A stretch of DNA of 64,000 bases. It comes from Micromonospora costi. Its GTDB lineage: Bacteria; Actinomycetota; Actinomycetes; Mycobacteriales; Micromonosporaceae. The notes under the pieces are model-generated. The model was not told the origin of the DNA. It worked only from the letters and a program-made list of their open reading frames with translations, and made no database searches. Positions 8,015 through 15,937 of the stretch are shown one piece after another (within the stretch, counting starts at the first letter, position 1; each line of letters opens with the position of its first letter). The DNA lies in NCBI RefSeq assembly GCF_003626655.1, contig NZ_RBAN01000001.1, forward strand, positions 2,294,001 through 2,358,000, written 5' to 3'. The position numbers and the translations under genes are program-made.

Positions 8015-8293
8015 CTACTCCGCCAGGTATCCGGTGGCGGGGTCGATCTGGGCGAGGAAGTCGCGGATCGCCTCCTCCATCTCGGGCCGGCTCATCGTGG
8101 AGCGGTCGGACCTGCTGATCCCGAAGCCGTAGTCGTGCGGCCCGCTGAGCCAGTCGAAGTCGTACGTCCCGGGCGCACCGGCACGGGTACGGACGCGGAA
8201 CTCCTGCCCGTCCACCGTCAGCAGGACGGGATCGCCCACGTACCTGGTCCGCAGGTGTTCGGGCACGAGGCCCGGCTCCGGCTCCCCCGACAC
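8015..8293 (-). CDS. Hypothetical protein (92 aa)
   Basis: Soluble 92-residue protein of balanced composition, with a beta-rich middle (DPVLLTVDGQEFRVRTR, then GTYDFDWLSGPHDYGFGIS) and a helical end (MEEAIRDFLAQIDPATGYL). No named domain is recognised. It starts with GTG 15 bases after the stop of the upstream membrane protein gene, so the two are probably co-transcribed. Confidence 0.75.
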   Translation of the reverse strand: MSGEPEPGLVPEHLRTRYVGDPVLLTVDGQEFRVRTRAGAPGTYDFDWLSGPHDYGFGISRSDRSTMSRPEMEEAIRDFLAQIDPATGYLAE

Positions 8294-8308
8294 GCCGCCC
8301 CTCCCGCG

Positions 8309-8923
8309 CTAGATCTGCTGAAGCCAGGCTACGACGAAGAGCCCCATGGCCGCGCCGATCAGCAGCGCCGCCGCCAGGGCCCACACCCGCTGCCGCTCGC
8401 CGTCGAGCGCCGCCGTGAACCGCCGGTGCAGCGCGGCGATGGCGATCAGCAGGGCGAGCCCGGCCACGGACGTCGGCACGGCCACGAGGAAGTGCACGAG
8501 CCAGGCGCCGGCGAGGGTGGGCCCACCCCAGGCCGTGTCGTACGGGCCGGGTTCCACGAGGCCGTAGAGGGCGCCCCGCAGCACCATGAGGAGCTGCACC
8601 CCGAGCGGCGGCAACGCCGCCACGCCGAGCAGCAGGCTCAGCAGCGTGTGGCCGGTCACGGCGAGGACGCCCGGCCGCCGTGGCGCCGCGACGGAGGGCA
8701 CGCCGAGCACCCGGGCCCGCAGTCCACGCCACATCGCCACGACGGTTCCCGTGCGACCCACGAGGAGGGGAGGCAGCGTCGCGAGGGCCACCGGCAGCAA
8801 CAGCGCGGCGTACGCCAGGCTGCGCCCCGTCAGGGCCGCGAGCCGACGCACGCGGCCGCGGCCGGACCTCTCCGACGCCGTGATGGGACGGGACGGCTGT
8901 TCAATATTCGGTACGACGGACAC
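8309..8923 (-). CDS. Multi-pass membrane protein, unknown function
   Basis: 204 residues with four to five hydrophobic segments (about 36-56, 86-112, 140-165, 180-202) separated by short Arg-rich loops. This resembles the membrane 'sensor' domain found alone or fused to histidine kinases in actinobacteria, but the match is from general pattern only. GTG 8923 has GAGG 7 bases upstream. It is followed 15 bases later by the 92-residue hypothetical protein, probably in one operon. Confidence 0.7.
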   Translation of the reverse strand: MSVVPNIEQPSRPITASERSGRGRVRRLAALTGRSLAYAALLLPVALATLPPLLVGRTGTVVAMWRGLRARVLGVPSVAAPRRPGVLAVTGHTLLSLLLGVAALPPLGVQLLMVLRGALYGLVEPGPYDTAWGGPTLAGAWLVHFLVAVPTSVAGLALLIAIAALHRRFTAALDGERQRVWALAAALLIGAAMGLFVVAWLQQI

Positions 8924-9295
8924 GGCTCCCCCTCGCCTGGTCGGGACTTGCGGTGACCGTATGGAGGAAGCGACGGGCGGGCGTCACACCACGGGGCCAC
9001 ATCCGCGTACCCCCTCGGTACGACCCGGACCGCGACCGCTGCACCCGTGGAGCCGGCCGCAGTTGCGGCCGGCCCGTTCGGGCACCATGTTCGCCGCGAG
9101 CGTGATGACTCAGAGGCATATTTATGCCTCTGAGTCATCAGGCTCAGCGAGAGAGATCCCCTGGCGGCCTCCGGCGGGTACCGCCCCGGTTCGGCCGAGC
9201 TGCCGGCCCCACAGGCAACCCTTCCGTGGCCCGTGATCGGGCCGTAGCCCGTGATCGGCTCGGCGTCGGGGGCGCTGGGCCGCGCCACCCGGATG
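8924..9295. other. 372-base intergenic region
   Basis: No convincing gene. It contains the leader of the membrane protein gene at its left end and the perfect palindrome at 9103-9140. The open frames here are arginine/proline-rich shadows without good starts. Confidence 0.6.
9103..9140. repeat. Perfect 18-bp-arm palindrome
   Basis: TGATGACTCAGAGGCATA (9103-9120) and TATGCCTCTGAGTCATCA (9123-9140) are exact reverse complements with a 2-base TT spacer. The arms are notably AT-richer than their surroundings. There is a single copy in this window. It could be a transcription terminator-like cruciform, an operator or a mobile repeat; the sequence alone does not decide. Confidence 0.85.
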
Positions 9296-10195
9296 TCAGC
9301 CCTTCGACTGCGGCCCGTGCTGCGTCATCCCGGCCCGGATCACGTCCCACACGCTCCGGCCGGCCTGCCGCAGCACCTCCCCGGCCTGCCCGGCGAGGTC
9401 CGCAGGATTAGGCATCGGCCAGCCGGGCCCGCCGCCCTCCTGCTGACCGGCCTGCTGCTGGCCGCCCTTCTGTCCACCGCCCGCCGGCTGACCGGCCTGC
9501 GGCTGACCGCCCGCCGGCTGACCGGCCTTCTGCTCACCGGGCTGCTGCCGCCCACCGCCCGGCTGGGCCTGACCGCCCGGCTGTTCCCCACCCTTGGCGA
9601 TCGCGCCAGGCCCGCTCCACTCGGCCCGTGCGGTCACCGAACCGATGTCCCGGCCGAGCCGGTCCACCATGCCGCCCAGCCGTTCGCTGCTGCCGCTGAT
9701 GCGCTGGGCGGCCCGGCCCACGTCGCTGGCGGCGCCGGTCGCGTTCCGGGCCACCGACTCGATGACCTGCGGGTTCTGGTCGATGGTTTCGAGAGCCCGG
9801 TCCAGGATCTCCGCGAGCCGCTCCAGCCGCACCTTCAGCAGCGCCTCCGCCTGCACGCCGCTGATGTCCAGCTCGACGGCGTCCAGGCGCACGTGGACAC
9901 CGGCGTCCAGTTGGATCAGATTGGCCAGCCGGGCGCGGAGGGACAGGTCGACGTCCAGCCCGTCCACGGCCAGCCGGATCGACTCGACCCGCAGGTCCGG
10001 CACGTCCAGCAGGACGTCCGGTTCCCCGCCCCGCCGCTCCCCCTCGGCCGGCCACCGGCCCTCGCGTACGTGCCGTTCCGGCGCGGCGTCCCGGCCGTGC
10101 TGAGCCGGACCCTCCCGGCTTTCCCGGTCCTCGCCCGGCTGTTCCAGCCCGTGGCCCGGCCGTCCGCGCCCGCCCGACTCGCTACCGCTGCCCAT
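9296..10195 (-). CDS. Hypothetical protein with amphipathic core and Gln/Gly/Pro-rich tail
   Basis: 299 residues, counted from the ATG at 10195 that has GGGAG 8 bases upstream; an earlier in-frame start adds 26 residues. Residues 1-60 are charged and disordered. The middle (about 60-190) is a regular amphipathic region of repeated VRLDAVELDI-type strands and helices. Residues 205-270 are low-complexity repeats of QPAGGQ/QAGQ type. A short conserved-looking end contains AGEVLRQAGRSVWDVIRAG. No domain is recognised and no signal peptide or membrane segment is seen. The strand-like LRV/VRLD pattern could suggest a lipid- or self-binding surface, which is speculation. Confidence 0.7.
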   Translation of the reverse strand: MGSGSESGGRGRPGHGLEQPGEDRESREGPAQHGRDAAPERHVREGRWPAEGERRGGEPDVLLDVPDLRVESIRLAVDGLDVDLSLRARLANLIQLDAGVHVRLDAVELDISGVQAEALLKVRLERLAEILDRALETIDQNPQVIESVARNATGAASDVGRAAQRISGSSERLGGMVDRLGRDIGSVTARAEWSGPGAIAKGGEQPGGQAQPGGGRQQPGEQKAGQPAGGQPQAGQPAGGGQKGGQQQAGQQEGGGPGWPMPNPADLAGQAGEVLRQAGRSVWDVIRAGMTQHGPQSKG

Positions 10196-10415
10196 CTGCC
10201 CCGCTCCCGGCTCGGCTGGCCCGGCTCGCGCCGGCCACGACCGGGCGCGCTTACCCGAATCGCCGCACCCCATCCCTTACCACCAACCGCCGGGTTGCCG
10301 CGGAACAGCGGGGACGGGCGGGCCTCGCCGGCCGGGGAAGCCGGGCACCATCTGTCCGGAACCGGGCAGCTCGGCCCGCTGCACATCGAGGCATCAGCCG
10401 GTATGGTCCGGGCCT

Positions 10416-10940
10416 ATGGGACAGGAGATGGCGGATCCGGCCGACATCCGGCAGGACGTCGAGCAGTTCTCCCTGCGGTGCAGCCTCCTCGTCTCCGCAC
10501 CCACCGAGCGGGCCTTCGCGGTCTTCACCGGTGCGCTCACCGACTGGTGGGTGAGGGAGTACACGTGGTCCGGCCCGGAGGCGCTGGCCGAGCTGGGCAT
10601 GGAGCCACGGGCCGGCGGCATGCTCTACGAGATCGGTCCCTACGGCTTCCGCTCCGACTGGGGCCGGGTGCTCACCTGGGACCCGCCCCGCCGGCTGGTC
10701 TTCACCTGGCAGATCGGTCCGGACCGGGTGCCGGTGCCGGATCCGGCGCGGGCCAGCGAGGTCGAAGCGGTGTTCCTGCCCGAGGCGGCGGAGCAGACCC
10801 GAGTGGAACTGGAACACCGCCACTTCGACCGGCACGGCGACGCGGCCGAGGGCTACCGGCAGGCGCTCACCGCCGGCTGGCACGAACTCCTCTCCCGGTA
10901 CGTCGCCACGCTCGACGGCCACCGCCCGCCGCTGAACTGA
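10416..10940 (+). CDS. SRPBCC/AHSA1-family protein
   Basis: 174-residue START-like (Bet v1-type) protein of the Aha1 C-terminal-like family, small hydrophobic-ligand-binding folds in bacteria. Family features are SAPTERAFAVFTGALTDWW near residue 28, EPRAGGMLYE, the WGRVLTWDPPRRLVFTWQI strand pair, and a C-terminal helix with GWHELLSRYV. Its ligand is unknown. It is divergent from the Gln/Gly-rich protein and convergent with the DUF2786 gene, whose stop is 2 bases beyond its own. Confidence 0.88.
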   Translation: MGQEMADPADIRQDVEQFSLRCSLLVSAPTERAFAVFTGALTDWWVREYTWSGPEALAELGMEPRAGGMLYEIGPYGFRSDWGRVLTWDPPRRLVFTWQIGPDRVPVPDPARASEVEAVFLPEAAEQTRVELEHRHFDRHGDAAEGYRQALTAGWHELLSRYVATLDGHRPPLN

Positions 10941-10941
10941 G

Positions 10942-11649
10942 TCAGCGACCGAGGCCGCGCTCGGGTCCCGTCCCCGTGCCCACGACCGGACCGCCCAGAT
11001 CGGCTCGACGCCCGGCGTCGGCCCCGGAGGCGAACCCGGTGCCGGCGAGCCGCCGCCGGGGCGCCGCCCGCAGGCGCGGGTAGACCTCCGCGAGCCGCCG
11101 CTGGACCCGGTCGGACCGGTCCGCCAGGACGAGGGCCACGCCCGGTTCGCCCGCACCGCTCGCCGCCTGCGCCTCGGCGGCCCGCAGCCGCGCCCCGATC
11201 ACCTGCGCGAACCCGGCCAGCCAGGAACGGCGGAAGGCGCCCGGCTGCTCGCCGGGCGGCACCGGCGTACCGGCCAGCCCGTGCGCGGCCTGCACCAGCA
11301 GCGAGGTGAAGAGCACGTCGACCCGTTCCAGGTCGCTCGCGAAACCGAACAGGTGCATGGCGAAGCCGCTGCCGTGCCGCCGGCGTACGCACCGGCAGCG
11401 CATCGGGTCGGCGACGGCCGCGAGCAGGCCGGCCTTGTCCCGGGCGTACGGGGCCACCACCTCCACCACCCGGTCGCCCACCGGGTCGGTGGCCGGGTCC
11501 CGGGCGGCGAGCAGCGCCCTGTCCACGCCGTAGCGGGCGATCAGCTCGGTGGCCTTGGCGGTGAACGCCGCGGACTCGGCGGGCGTGCAGGCCGGGTCCT
11601 CCGCCTGGGCGAGCAGCTTGCGGACCTTGCTGAGCATGGCCTGGGACAT
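10942..11649 (-). CDS. DUF2786 domain-containing protein
   Basis: 235 residues. The N-terminus (1-40) is the DUF2786 motif: SKVRKLLAQAEDPACTPAES followed by AFTAKATELIARYGVD. The rest is a conserved extension with a cysteine pair (RCRCVRRR, about 84-90) and Arg-rich low-complexity sequence at the end. The biochemical role is unknown; proteins of this type are widespread in actinobacteria and some phages. No signal peptide. Confidence 0.85.
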   Translation of the reverse strand: MSQAMLSKVRKLLAQAEDPACTPAESAAFTAKATELIARYGVDRALLAARDPATDPVGDRVVEVVAPYARDKAGLLAAVADPMRCRCVRRRHGSGFAMHLFGFASDLERVDVLFTSLLVQAAHGLAGTPVPPGEQPGAFRRSWLAGFAQVIGARLRAAEAQAASGAGEPGVALVLADRSDRVQRRLAEVYPRLRAAPRRRLAGTGFASGADAGRRADLGGPVVGTGTGPERGLGR

Positions 11650-11688
11650 GCCACCAGAGCTATCACACGCCGCCGTCGCCGGCCGGCG

Positions 11689-12078
11689 TCAGTCGCGGCG
11701 ACTGCGCAGCGTGGCGACCGTCGAACCGGCGAGGGTGAGCAGGCAGTCCGGGAGCAGGCCGTCGGCCGCCGCCGCGCCGAACAGCGCCTGCCCGGTGTCG
11801 GCGTCGCGGTTGGCGTACGCGCTCACGAACCGCGCCACCCAGCGAGCGTCGTAGCCCGCCTCCTCGATGCCGGGAAAGTCGAGCGCGCACGACCCCGGCG
11901 GGCCCGGGTCGCCCACCATGGTGGCGGCCAGGCACCATGCCACCCCGTATGCCCCGGCCAGGCCGGACCGGTCGACCACCTCGTCGAACCTGCCCACCAC
12001 GGCGTCCCCGTCACCGGCCAGCGCCGACCGGAGCACGGCGGTCGCGTCGTCGAATGTCTGCTGTGGCAGGTCCGTCAC
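11689..12078 (-). CDS. Hypothetical protein (129 aa)
   Basis: Mostly helical, soluble, acidic protein: DDATAVLRSALAGDGDAVVG then FDEVVDRSGLAGAYGVAWCLAA, and WVARFVSAYANRD later. No domain is recognised. GTG 12078 is taken as the start; a TTG at 12105 is an alternative and neither has a strong ribosome site. It lies just downstream of the divergent binding-protein gene and upstream of the DUF2786 gene on the same strand. Confidence 0.7.
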   Translation of the reverse strand: MTDLPQQTFDDATAVLRSALAGDGDAVVGRFDEVVDRSGLAGAYGVAWCLAATMVGDPGPPGSCALDFPGIEEAGYDARWVARFVSAYANRDADTGQALFGAAAADGLLPDCLLTLAGSTVATLRSRRD

Positions 12079-12244
12079 GCACCGCACAGTAGGCGGGCTG
12101 GTCAAGCGTCGATCGGCGACCGCGACGGCGATTACTCAGCGTGACCGATGCGGGCGACCTGCGGAGTGTGCCGGCTCCACGGTCCCGCGCACGGCGGCGG
12201 CACGCTATCGTGCCCAGCGGACCTTCGCCGATGGAAGGACGACC

Positions 12245-13594
12245 ATGCTCGTATCACGCGGCTCGCGGGTGGCCACCCTGGCCGCCTGCGCCACGTTCCT
12301 GCTCGCCACCAGCGCCTGCGGGACTGACAAGCCCGAGGAGACGACCGCCCAACAGGCGCGCCTCTACGGGACCGACGGCAACATGCTCAACACCTTCCCC
12401 GCGGAGCTGAAGGATCGTGCCGACCTCGTCGACGGCATGAAGGGCACGACGCCGTTGACGCCGCTGCCCGAGGACTTCAAGAATCGGCTACGGTCCGTCG
12501 ATCCGAAGCTGACCGACTACCTCTACGCGGCCGAGACGTACGACGCCGTCGCCATCAGCGCGCTCGCCGCGCAGCTGGCCGGCAGCACCGATCCCGCGGC
12601 GATCGCCCGGCAGATCGTCGGTGTGACGAACGGCGGCCAGCGCTGCGAGGACATGGCGACCTGCCTGAGCCTGGCCCGGAACGGGCAGGACATCGAGTAC
12701 CGCAGTGTCTCGCTGACCCGCGCCGGGTTCACCGACGCCGGCGAGCCGGCCACCGCGAGCTACGCGACCCTGCACTTCGACGGTCAGCAGATCAACGACG
12801 CGAAGACCGAGTTCGTGGGTGCCGGCGAGGAGAACGCCGCGAGCACCAAGACGCCGCCGAAGGGTCGGAAGCAGCCCACCGGCGCCGCCGACCGCGAGGA
12901 CGGCTCGCCGCTGGTCATCGGCGGGCTGCTGCCCAAGACCGGTGACCTGGCGCTGGCGTACCCGCCGATGGCCGCCGCGGCCGGGCTGGCGATCAAGGAG
13001 ATCAACGCCGCCGGTGGCGTGCTCGGCGACCCGGTGACCTGGATCGACGGCGACGACGGCACCAGCCCCACGGTGGCGAAGGCGACCGTGGCCAGCCACA
13101 TCGAGGCCGGGGTGGACGTCATCATCGGCGCCGGCGGTTCGGGCATCTCCCTGGAGGTGCTGCCGGACGTGGTGAAGGCGGGCCGGATCCTCTTCTCCCC
13201 GTCGAACACCGACGACGGCCTGACCACGGCCGAGGACAAGGGCCTCTACTTCCGCACCGCGCCGCCGGACAGCCTCCAGGGGCGGGCGCTGGCCGACGTG
13301 ATCCTCCGCGACGGGTCGCAGCGCATCGCGATCGTCGCCCGCAAGGACTCGTACGGTGAGGGCCTCCAGGCGGTGGTGAAGGCCGAGCTGGAGAAGGCCG
13401 GCATCACCACCGACCGGCTCAAGCTGCTCACGTACGACCCGCCGGAGGCACCGAGCGACCCGCCGGTGAACTTCAGCGACGGCGCCACGCAGATCAAGGA
13501 CTTCGGCGCCGACGCCGTGCTGGTGATCGGCTTCGCCGAGTCGGCACAGGTGATCCGGGCGCTCGCGGACGCCGGGGTGCAGATCCGGCACTGA
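12245..13594 (+). CDS. Branched-chain-amino-acid-type substrate-binding lipoprotein with lobes in swapped order
   Basis: 449-residue lipoprotein (signal to C25, ATSAC). Two blocks of a LivK-like type I binding protein are visible, in the reverse of the usual order. Residues 40-180 (LYGTDGNMLNTFP...YAAETYDAVAISALA...GEPATASYATLHFDG) match the normally C-terminal half. Residues 222-449 (PLVIGGLLPKTGDLA...LAIKEINAAGGVLGDPV...ILFSPSNT...GLYFRTAPPD...DSYGEGL...VIGFAESAQVI) match the normally N-terminal half. A Lys/Thr/Pro linker (about 190-221) joins them. The protein stops at IRH, where a normal one would continue into the block found here at the front. ATG 12245 follows GGAAGGA. No permease genes are adjacent, so it may be an orphan receptor. 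Confidence 0.85.
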   Translation: MLVSRGSRVATLAACATFLLATSACGTDKPEETTAQQARLYGTDGNMLNTFPAELKDRADLVDGMKGTTPLTPLPEDFKNRLRSVDPKLTDYLYAAETYDAVAISALAAQLAGSTDPAAIARQIVGVTNGGQRCEDMATCLSLARNGQDIEYRSVSLTRAGFTDAGEPATASYATLHFDGQQINDAKTEFVGAGEENAASTKTPPKGRKQPTGAADREDGSPLVIGGLLPKTGDLALAYPPMAAAAGLAIKEINAAGGVLGDPVTWIDGDDGTSPTVAKATVASHIEAGVDVIIGAGGSGISLEVLPDVVKAGRILFSPSNTDDGLTTAEDKGLYFRTAPPDSLQGRALADVILRDGSQRIAIVARKDSYGEGLQAVVKAELEKAGITTDRLKLLTYDPPEAPSDPPVNFSDGATQIKDFGADAVLVIGFAESAQVIRALADAGVQIRH

Positions 13595-13619
13595 GCCGAT
13601 CCGAACGACGCACGACCGC

Positions 13620-13664
13620 ACGGCGACGGCCGCACCGGGGACACCGGTGCGGCCGTCGCCGTTC
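13620..13664. terminator. Strong bidirectional hairpin
   Basis: CGGCGACGGCCGCACCGG (13621-13638) pairs perfectly over 18 bp with 13644-13661 across a 5-base loop, with an additional A-T closing pair. It sits between two convergent genes (the binding protein and the enoyl-CoA hydratase). Confidence 0.75.
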
Positions 13665-13691
13665 TCCGTGCGGGTCCGGCGGGCGCCCGGC

Positions 13692-14435
13692 TCAGCGGGC
13701 GCGCCGCCGGTCGAGAAACTCGGTCATCCGGCGGTGCTTCTCCTCGTCCTCGAAGAGCACCGCCTGGCTCACCAGGTCGAGCTGGGGGTGAGCGGCGGCC
13801 GGGGCGTCCACGGCGAGCTTGGTCAGCCGCAGCGCCAGCGCCGACCCCTTGGCCATCTCGTCGAGCAGCCCGTGTGCGGCCGGCAGCAGCTCCTCCGGCT
13901 CGGCCACCACGCGGTTCACGAGCCCGATCCGCAGGGCCTCCGCGGCGTCCACCCGCCGGCCGGTGAAGAGCAGCTCCTTGGCCCGGGCCTCACCGATCAG
14001 GGCGGGAAGCCGGTGGGTCGCGCCGGCGCCGGCCAGGATGCCCAACCGCACCTCGGGCTGGCCGAAGACCGCCCGCTGGGTGCAGACGCGCAGGTCGCAG
14101 GCGTACGCCAGCTCGGCGCCGCCGCCGAGCGCGGGGCCGTCCACGGCCGCGACGCTGGGCATGGGCAGCGCCCGGATCCGGGCGAACGCGGCCGAGTTGA
14201 TGGCGGCGAGCGCGTCCAGCCGCCCGCGCTCGCGGAGCTGGCCGATGTCGGCGCCACCGGCGAAGATGCCGTCCGCCCCGCCGGTGAGCAGCAGCAGCCG
14301 GGGCCGGGCCTCCAGCTCGGCGCAGACCGCGTGCAGCTCGCCGATGAGGTCGGCGTCGATCGCGTTGCGCTTCTCCGGCCGGTCGAGCGTGACCACGAGC
14401 CGGTCCGGGTGCTCCTCGACCCGCAGCCCGCTCAC
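13692..14435 (-). CDS. Enoyl-CoA hydratase/isomerase (crotonase) family protein
   Basis: 247-residue crotonase, probably hydrating trans-2-enoyl-CoA in beta-oxidation. The oxyanion-hole motifs are GGADGIFAGGADIGQL (about residue 53-68) and AAVDGPALGGGAELAYACD (about 95-113). The position of the usual first catalytic glutamate reads FGQPEVRLGILAGAGATHRLP. GTG 14435 overlaps the stop of the 3-hydroxyacyl-CoA dehydrogenase by 2 bases, so translation is coupled and the pair act in sequence on the same CoA thioester. Confidence 0.92.
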   Translation of the reverse strand: MSGLRVEEHPDRLVVTLDRPEKRNAIDADLIGELHAVCAELEARPRLLLLTGGADGIFAGGADIGQLRERGRLDALAAINSAAFARIRALPMPSVAAVDGPALGGGAELAYACDLRVCTQRAVFGQPEVRLGILAGAGATHRLPALIGEARAKELLFTGRRVDAAEALRIGLVNRVVAEPEELLPAAHGLLDEMAKGSALALRLTKLAVDAPAAAHPQLDLVSQAVLFEDEEKHRRMTEFLDRRRAR

Positions 14436-15292
14436 GACCGCACCCCGTCCGTCCACGTGTAGAAGCCCCGCCCGGACTTCTTGCCCAGCCGCCCGGCGGC
14501 CACCATCTCCTCGAGCAGCGGCGGCGGCGCGAAACGGTCCCCGTACGCGGCCTGGAGGGTGCGGGCGATGTCCAGCCGGACGTCCAGCCCCACGAGGTCG
14601 GTGAGTTCCAGCGGGCCCACCGGGTGCCGGTAGCCGAGCACCATGGCCTTGTCGATGTCGGCGGGGCTGGCCACCCCGTCGGCCACCATCCGGATCGCCT
14701 CCAGCCCGAGCGTGACGCCGAGCCGGGAGGTGGCGAAGCCCGGCATGTCGCGTACGACGACGGGGTCCTTGCCGAGCCGGCCGGCGAGCGCGACGGCCGC
14801 GGCGGTGGTCTCCTCGGCGGTGGCCGGGCCGACCACGATCTCCAGCAGGGCCATCGCCCAGACCGGGTTGAAGAAGTGCAGCCCCAGGAAGCGGTCCGGC
14901 CGCTCCAGGCCGGCGGCCAGCTCGCCGATCGGGATGCTGGACGTGTTGCTGCCCAGCAGCGTCGGGATCAGGGCCTCGGCGTCGCGCAGCACGGCCCGCT
15001 TGAGGTCGAGCCGTTCCGGCACCGCCTCCACCACTACGTCCGGCCCCTCGGCGACGTCGGCCAGCGCGGCGCGCAGCGTCACCCGCTCGCGGTTGGCCGC
15101 GGCCTCGTCGGCGGTCAGCTTGCCGCGTCCCACGGCCCGGTCCCACAGTTCGCCCAGCCGGGTCAGGGCCGCGGTGCCCCGGGCCGGATCCACCTCCACC
15201 ACCTCGACGGCGTGGCCGGCGCCCGCCGCCACGTACGCGATGCCGAGCCCCATCGTGCCGGCCCCGACGACCACGAACCGATCGCTCACCAC
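14432..15292 (-). CDS. 3-hydroxyacyl-CoA dehydrogenase
   Basis: 286-residue NAD-dependent dehydrogenase oxidising 3-hydroxyacyl-CoA to 3-ketoacyl-CoA. The N-terminal Rossmann motif is VVVGAGTMGLGIAYVAAGAG. The catalytic region shows GSNTSSIPI, the histidine in LGLHFFNP and the following glutamate (LLEIVVG). The C-terminal helical domain includes the GYRHPVGPLELTDLVGLD and KSGRGFYTW signatures. Length is normal for monofunctional enzymes (Hbd/PaaH type). It is first of a two-gene operon with the crotonase. Confidence 0.94.
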   Translation of the reverse strand: MVSDRFVVVGAGTMGLGIAYVAAGAGHAVEVVEVDPARGTAALTRLGELWDRAVGRGKLTADEAAANRERVTLRAALADVAEGPDVVVEAVPERLDLKRAVLRDAEALIPTLLGSNTSSIPIGELAAGLERPDRFLGLHFFNPVWAMALLEIVVGPATAEETTAAAVALAGRLGKDPVVVRDMPGFATSRLGVTLGLEAIRMVADGVASPADIDKAMVLGYRHPVGPLELTDLVGLDVRLDIARTLQAAYGDRFAPPPLLEEMVAAGRLGKKSGRGFYTWTDGVRS

Positions 15293-15455
15293 GCCTCCCC
15301 GCTGCGCCCGGCGGCGTCACGGGGGTCGCCCGTGCCCGACGGTCCGCTCCACTCGGTCATGGTGCGACCCTAAGAGCCCCCGGCGGCGCGACCATGCGTG
15401 GGGGCGCTGCGGATCGGGTACAGACGGCGGTCAACCGAGGGAAGGACCAGTCGAG

Positions 15456-15743
15456 ATGAGCCAGGCACCGGACAGCTCCCCCGGCGCGGAGACGGTGGAG
15501 ACCCGCGGCGACGAGCGGGTCGACCTGCTGCGTGCGGACACCAACAACGACGGCCGGACGGACGTGTGGGTGGTGGACACCGACGGCGACGGCAAGGCCG
15601 ACCTGTTCCAGTTCGACACCGACCACGACGGCAAGGTGGACGTCACGATGGTCGACCTCGACGAGGACGGGACGCCGGACGAGGTGATCGACGGCGACGG
15701 CGGGCTGCCGCCCGAGCAGCTTCCGCCGACCGTGCAGGTCTGA
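15456..15743 (+). CDS. Small acidic protein with four 13-residue Asp-rich (Ca-binding-like) repeats
   Basis: 95-residue protein with four consecutive repeats starting at residues 28, 41, 54 and 67, each beginning DxxxDGxxD (DTNNDGRTD, DTDGDGKAD, DTDHDGKVD, DLDEDGTPD). The spacing is exactly 13 residues. This is the acidic loop of EF-hand/dockerin/thrombospondin-type calcium sites without flanking helices. There is no signal peptide or membrane segment, so it would be cytoplasmic unless exported by another route. Calcium binding is inferred from the aspartate pattern. ATG 15456 follows GGAAGGA. It stands alone between the beta-oxidation pair and the PPOX gene. Confidence 0.85.
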   Translation: MSQAPDSSPGAETVETRGDERVDLLRADTNNDGRTDVWVVDTDGDGKADLFQFDTDHDGKVDVTMVDLDEDGTPDEVIDGDGGLPPEQLPPTVQV

Positions 15744-15749
15744 GCCGCT

Positions 15750-15783
15750 GCTCCGGCGCCCCCCGACGGAGGGGCGCCGGAGC
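15750..15783. terminator. GC-rich hairpin after the Asp-repeat gene
   Basis: GCTCCGGCGCCCC (15750-15762) pairs exactly with GGGGCGCCGGAGC (15771-15783) 7 bases after the stop codon. There is no T run. Confidence 0.6.
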
Positions 15784-15937
15784 GGGGCAGCTCCACATCG
15801 GCCCGCGCGACGGCCCCCGGCAGATCGCCCCTTCCGGCGTTCCCGCAGCTCACCGGCCGGATCTTCGTTCGCGCCACGCCGGTGCCGGGTTCGCGCTACT
15901 GGCCGGTCAGTCAGCGTTCCGGCCGTATCCTGGCGGC

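Noticed and set aside
8830..9288. 152-residue minus-strand frame upstream of the membrane protein
   Set aside because: No good start, shadow-type composition, and it would be interrupted by the palindrome arms.
9251..11083. 610-residue plus-strand frame across the Gln/Gly-rich protein and AHSA1 genes
   Set aside because: Runs through and antisense to better supported genes; no recognisable protein.
13692..15320. Fused multifunctional crotonase/dehydrogenase of 542 residues
   Set aside because: The upstream part is an out-of-frame shadow of the dehydrogenase; the two genes are separate and overlap at their stop/start.
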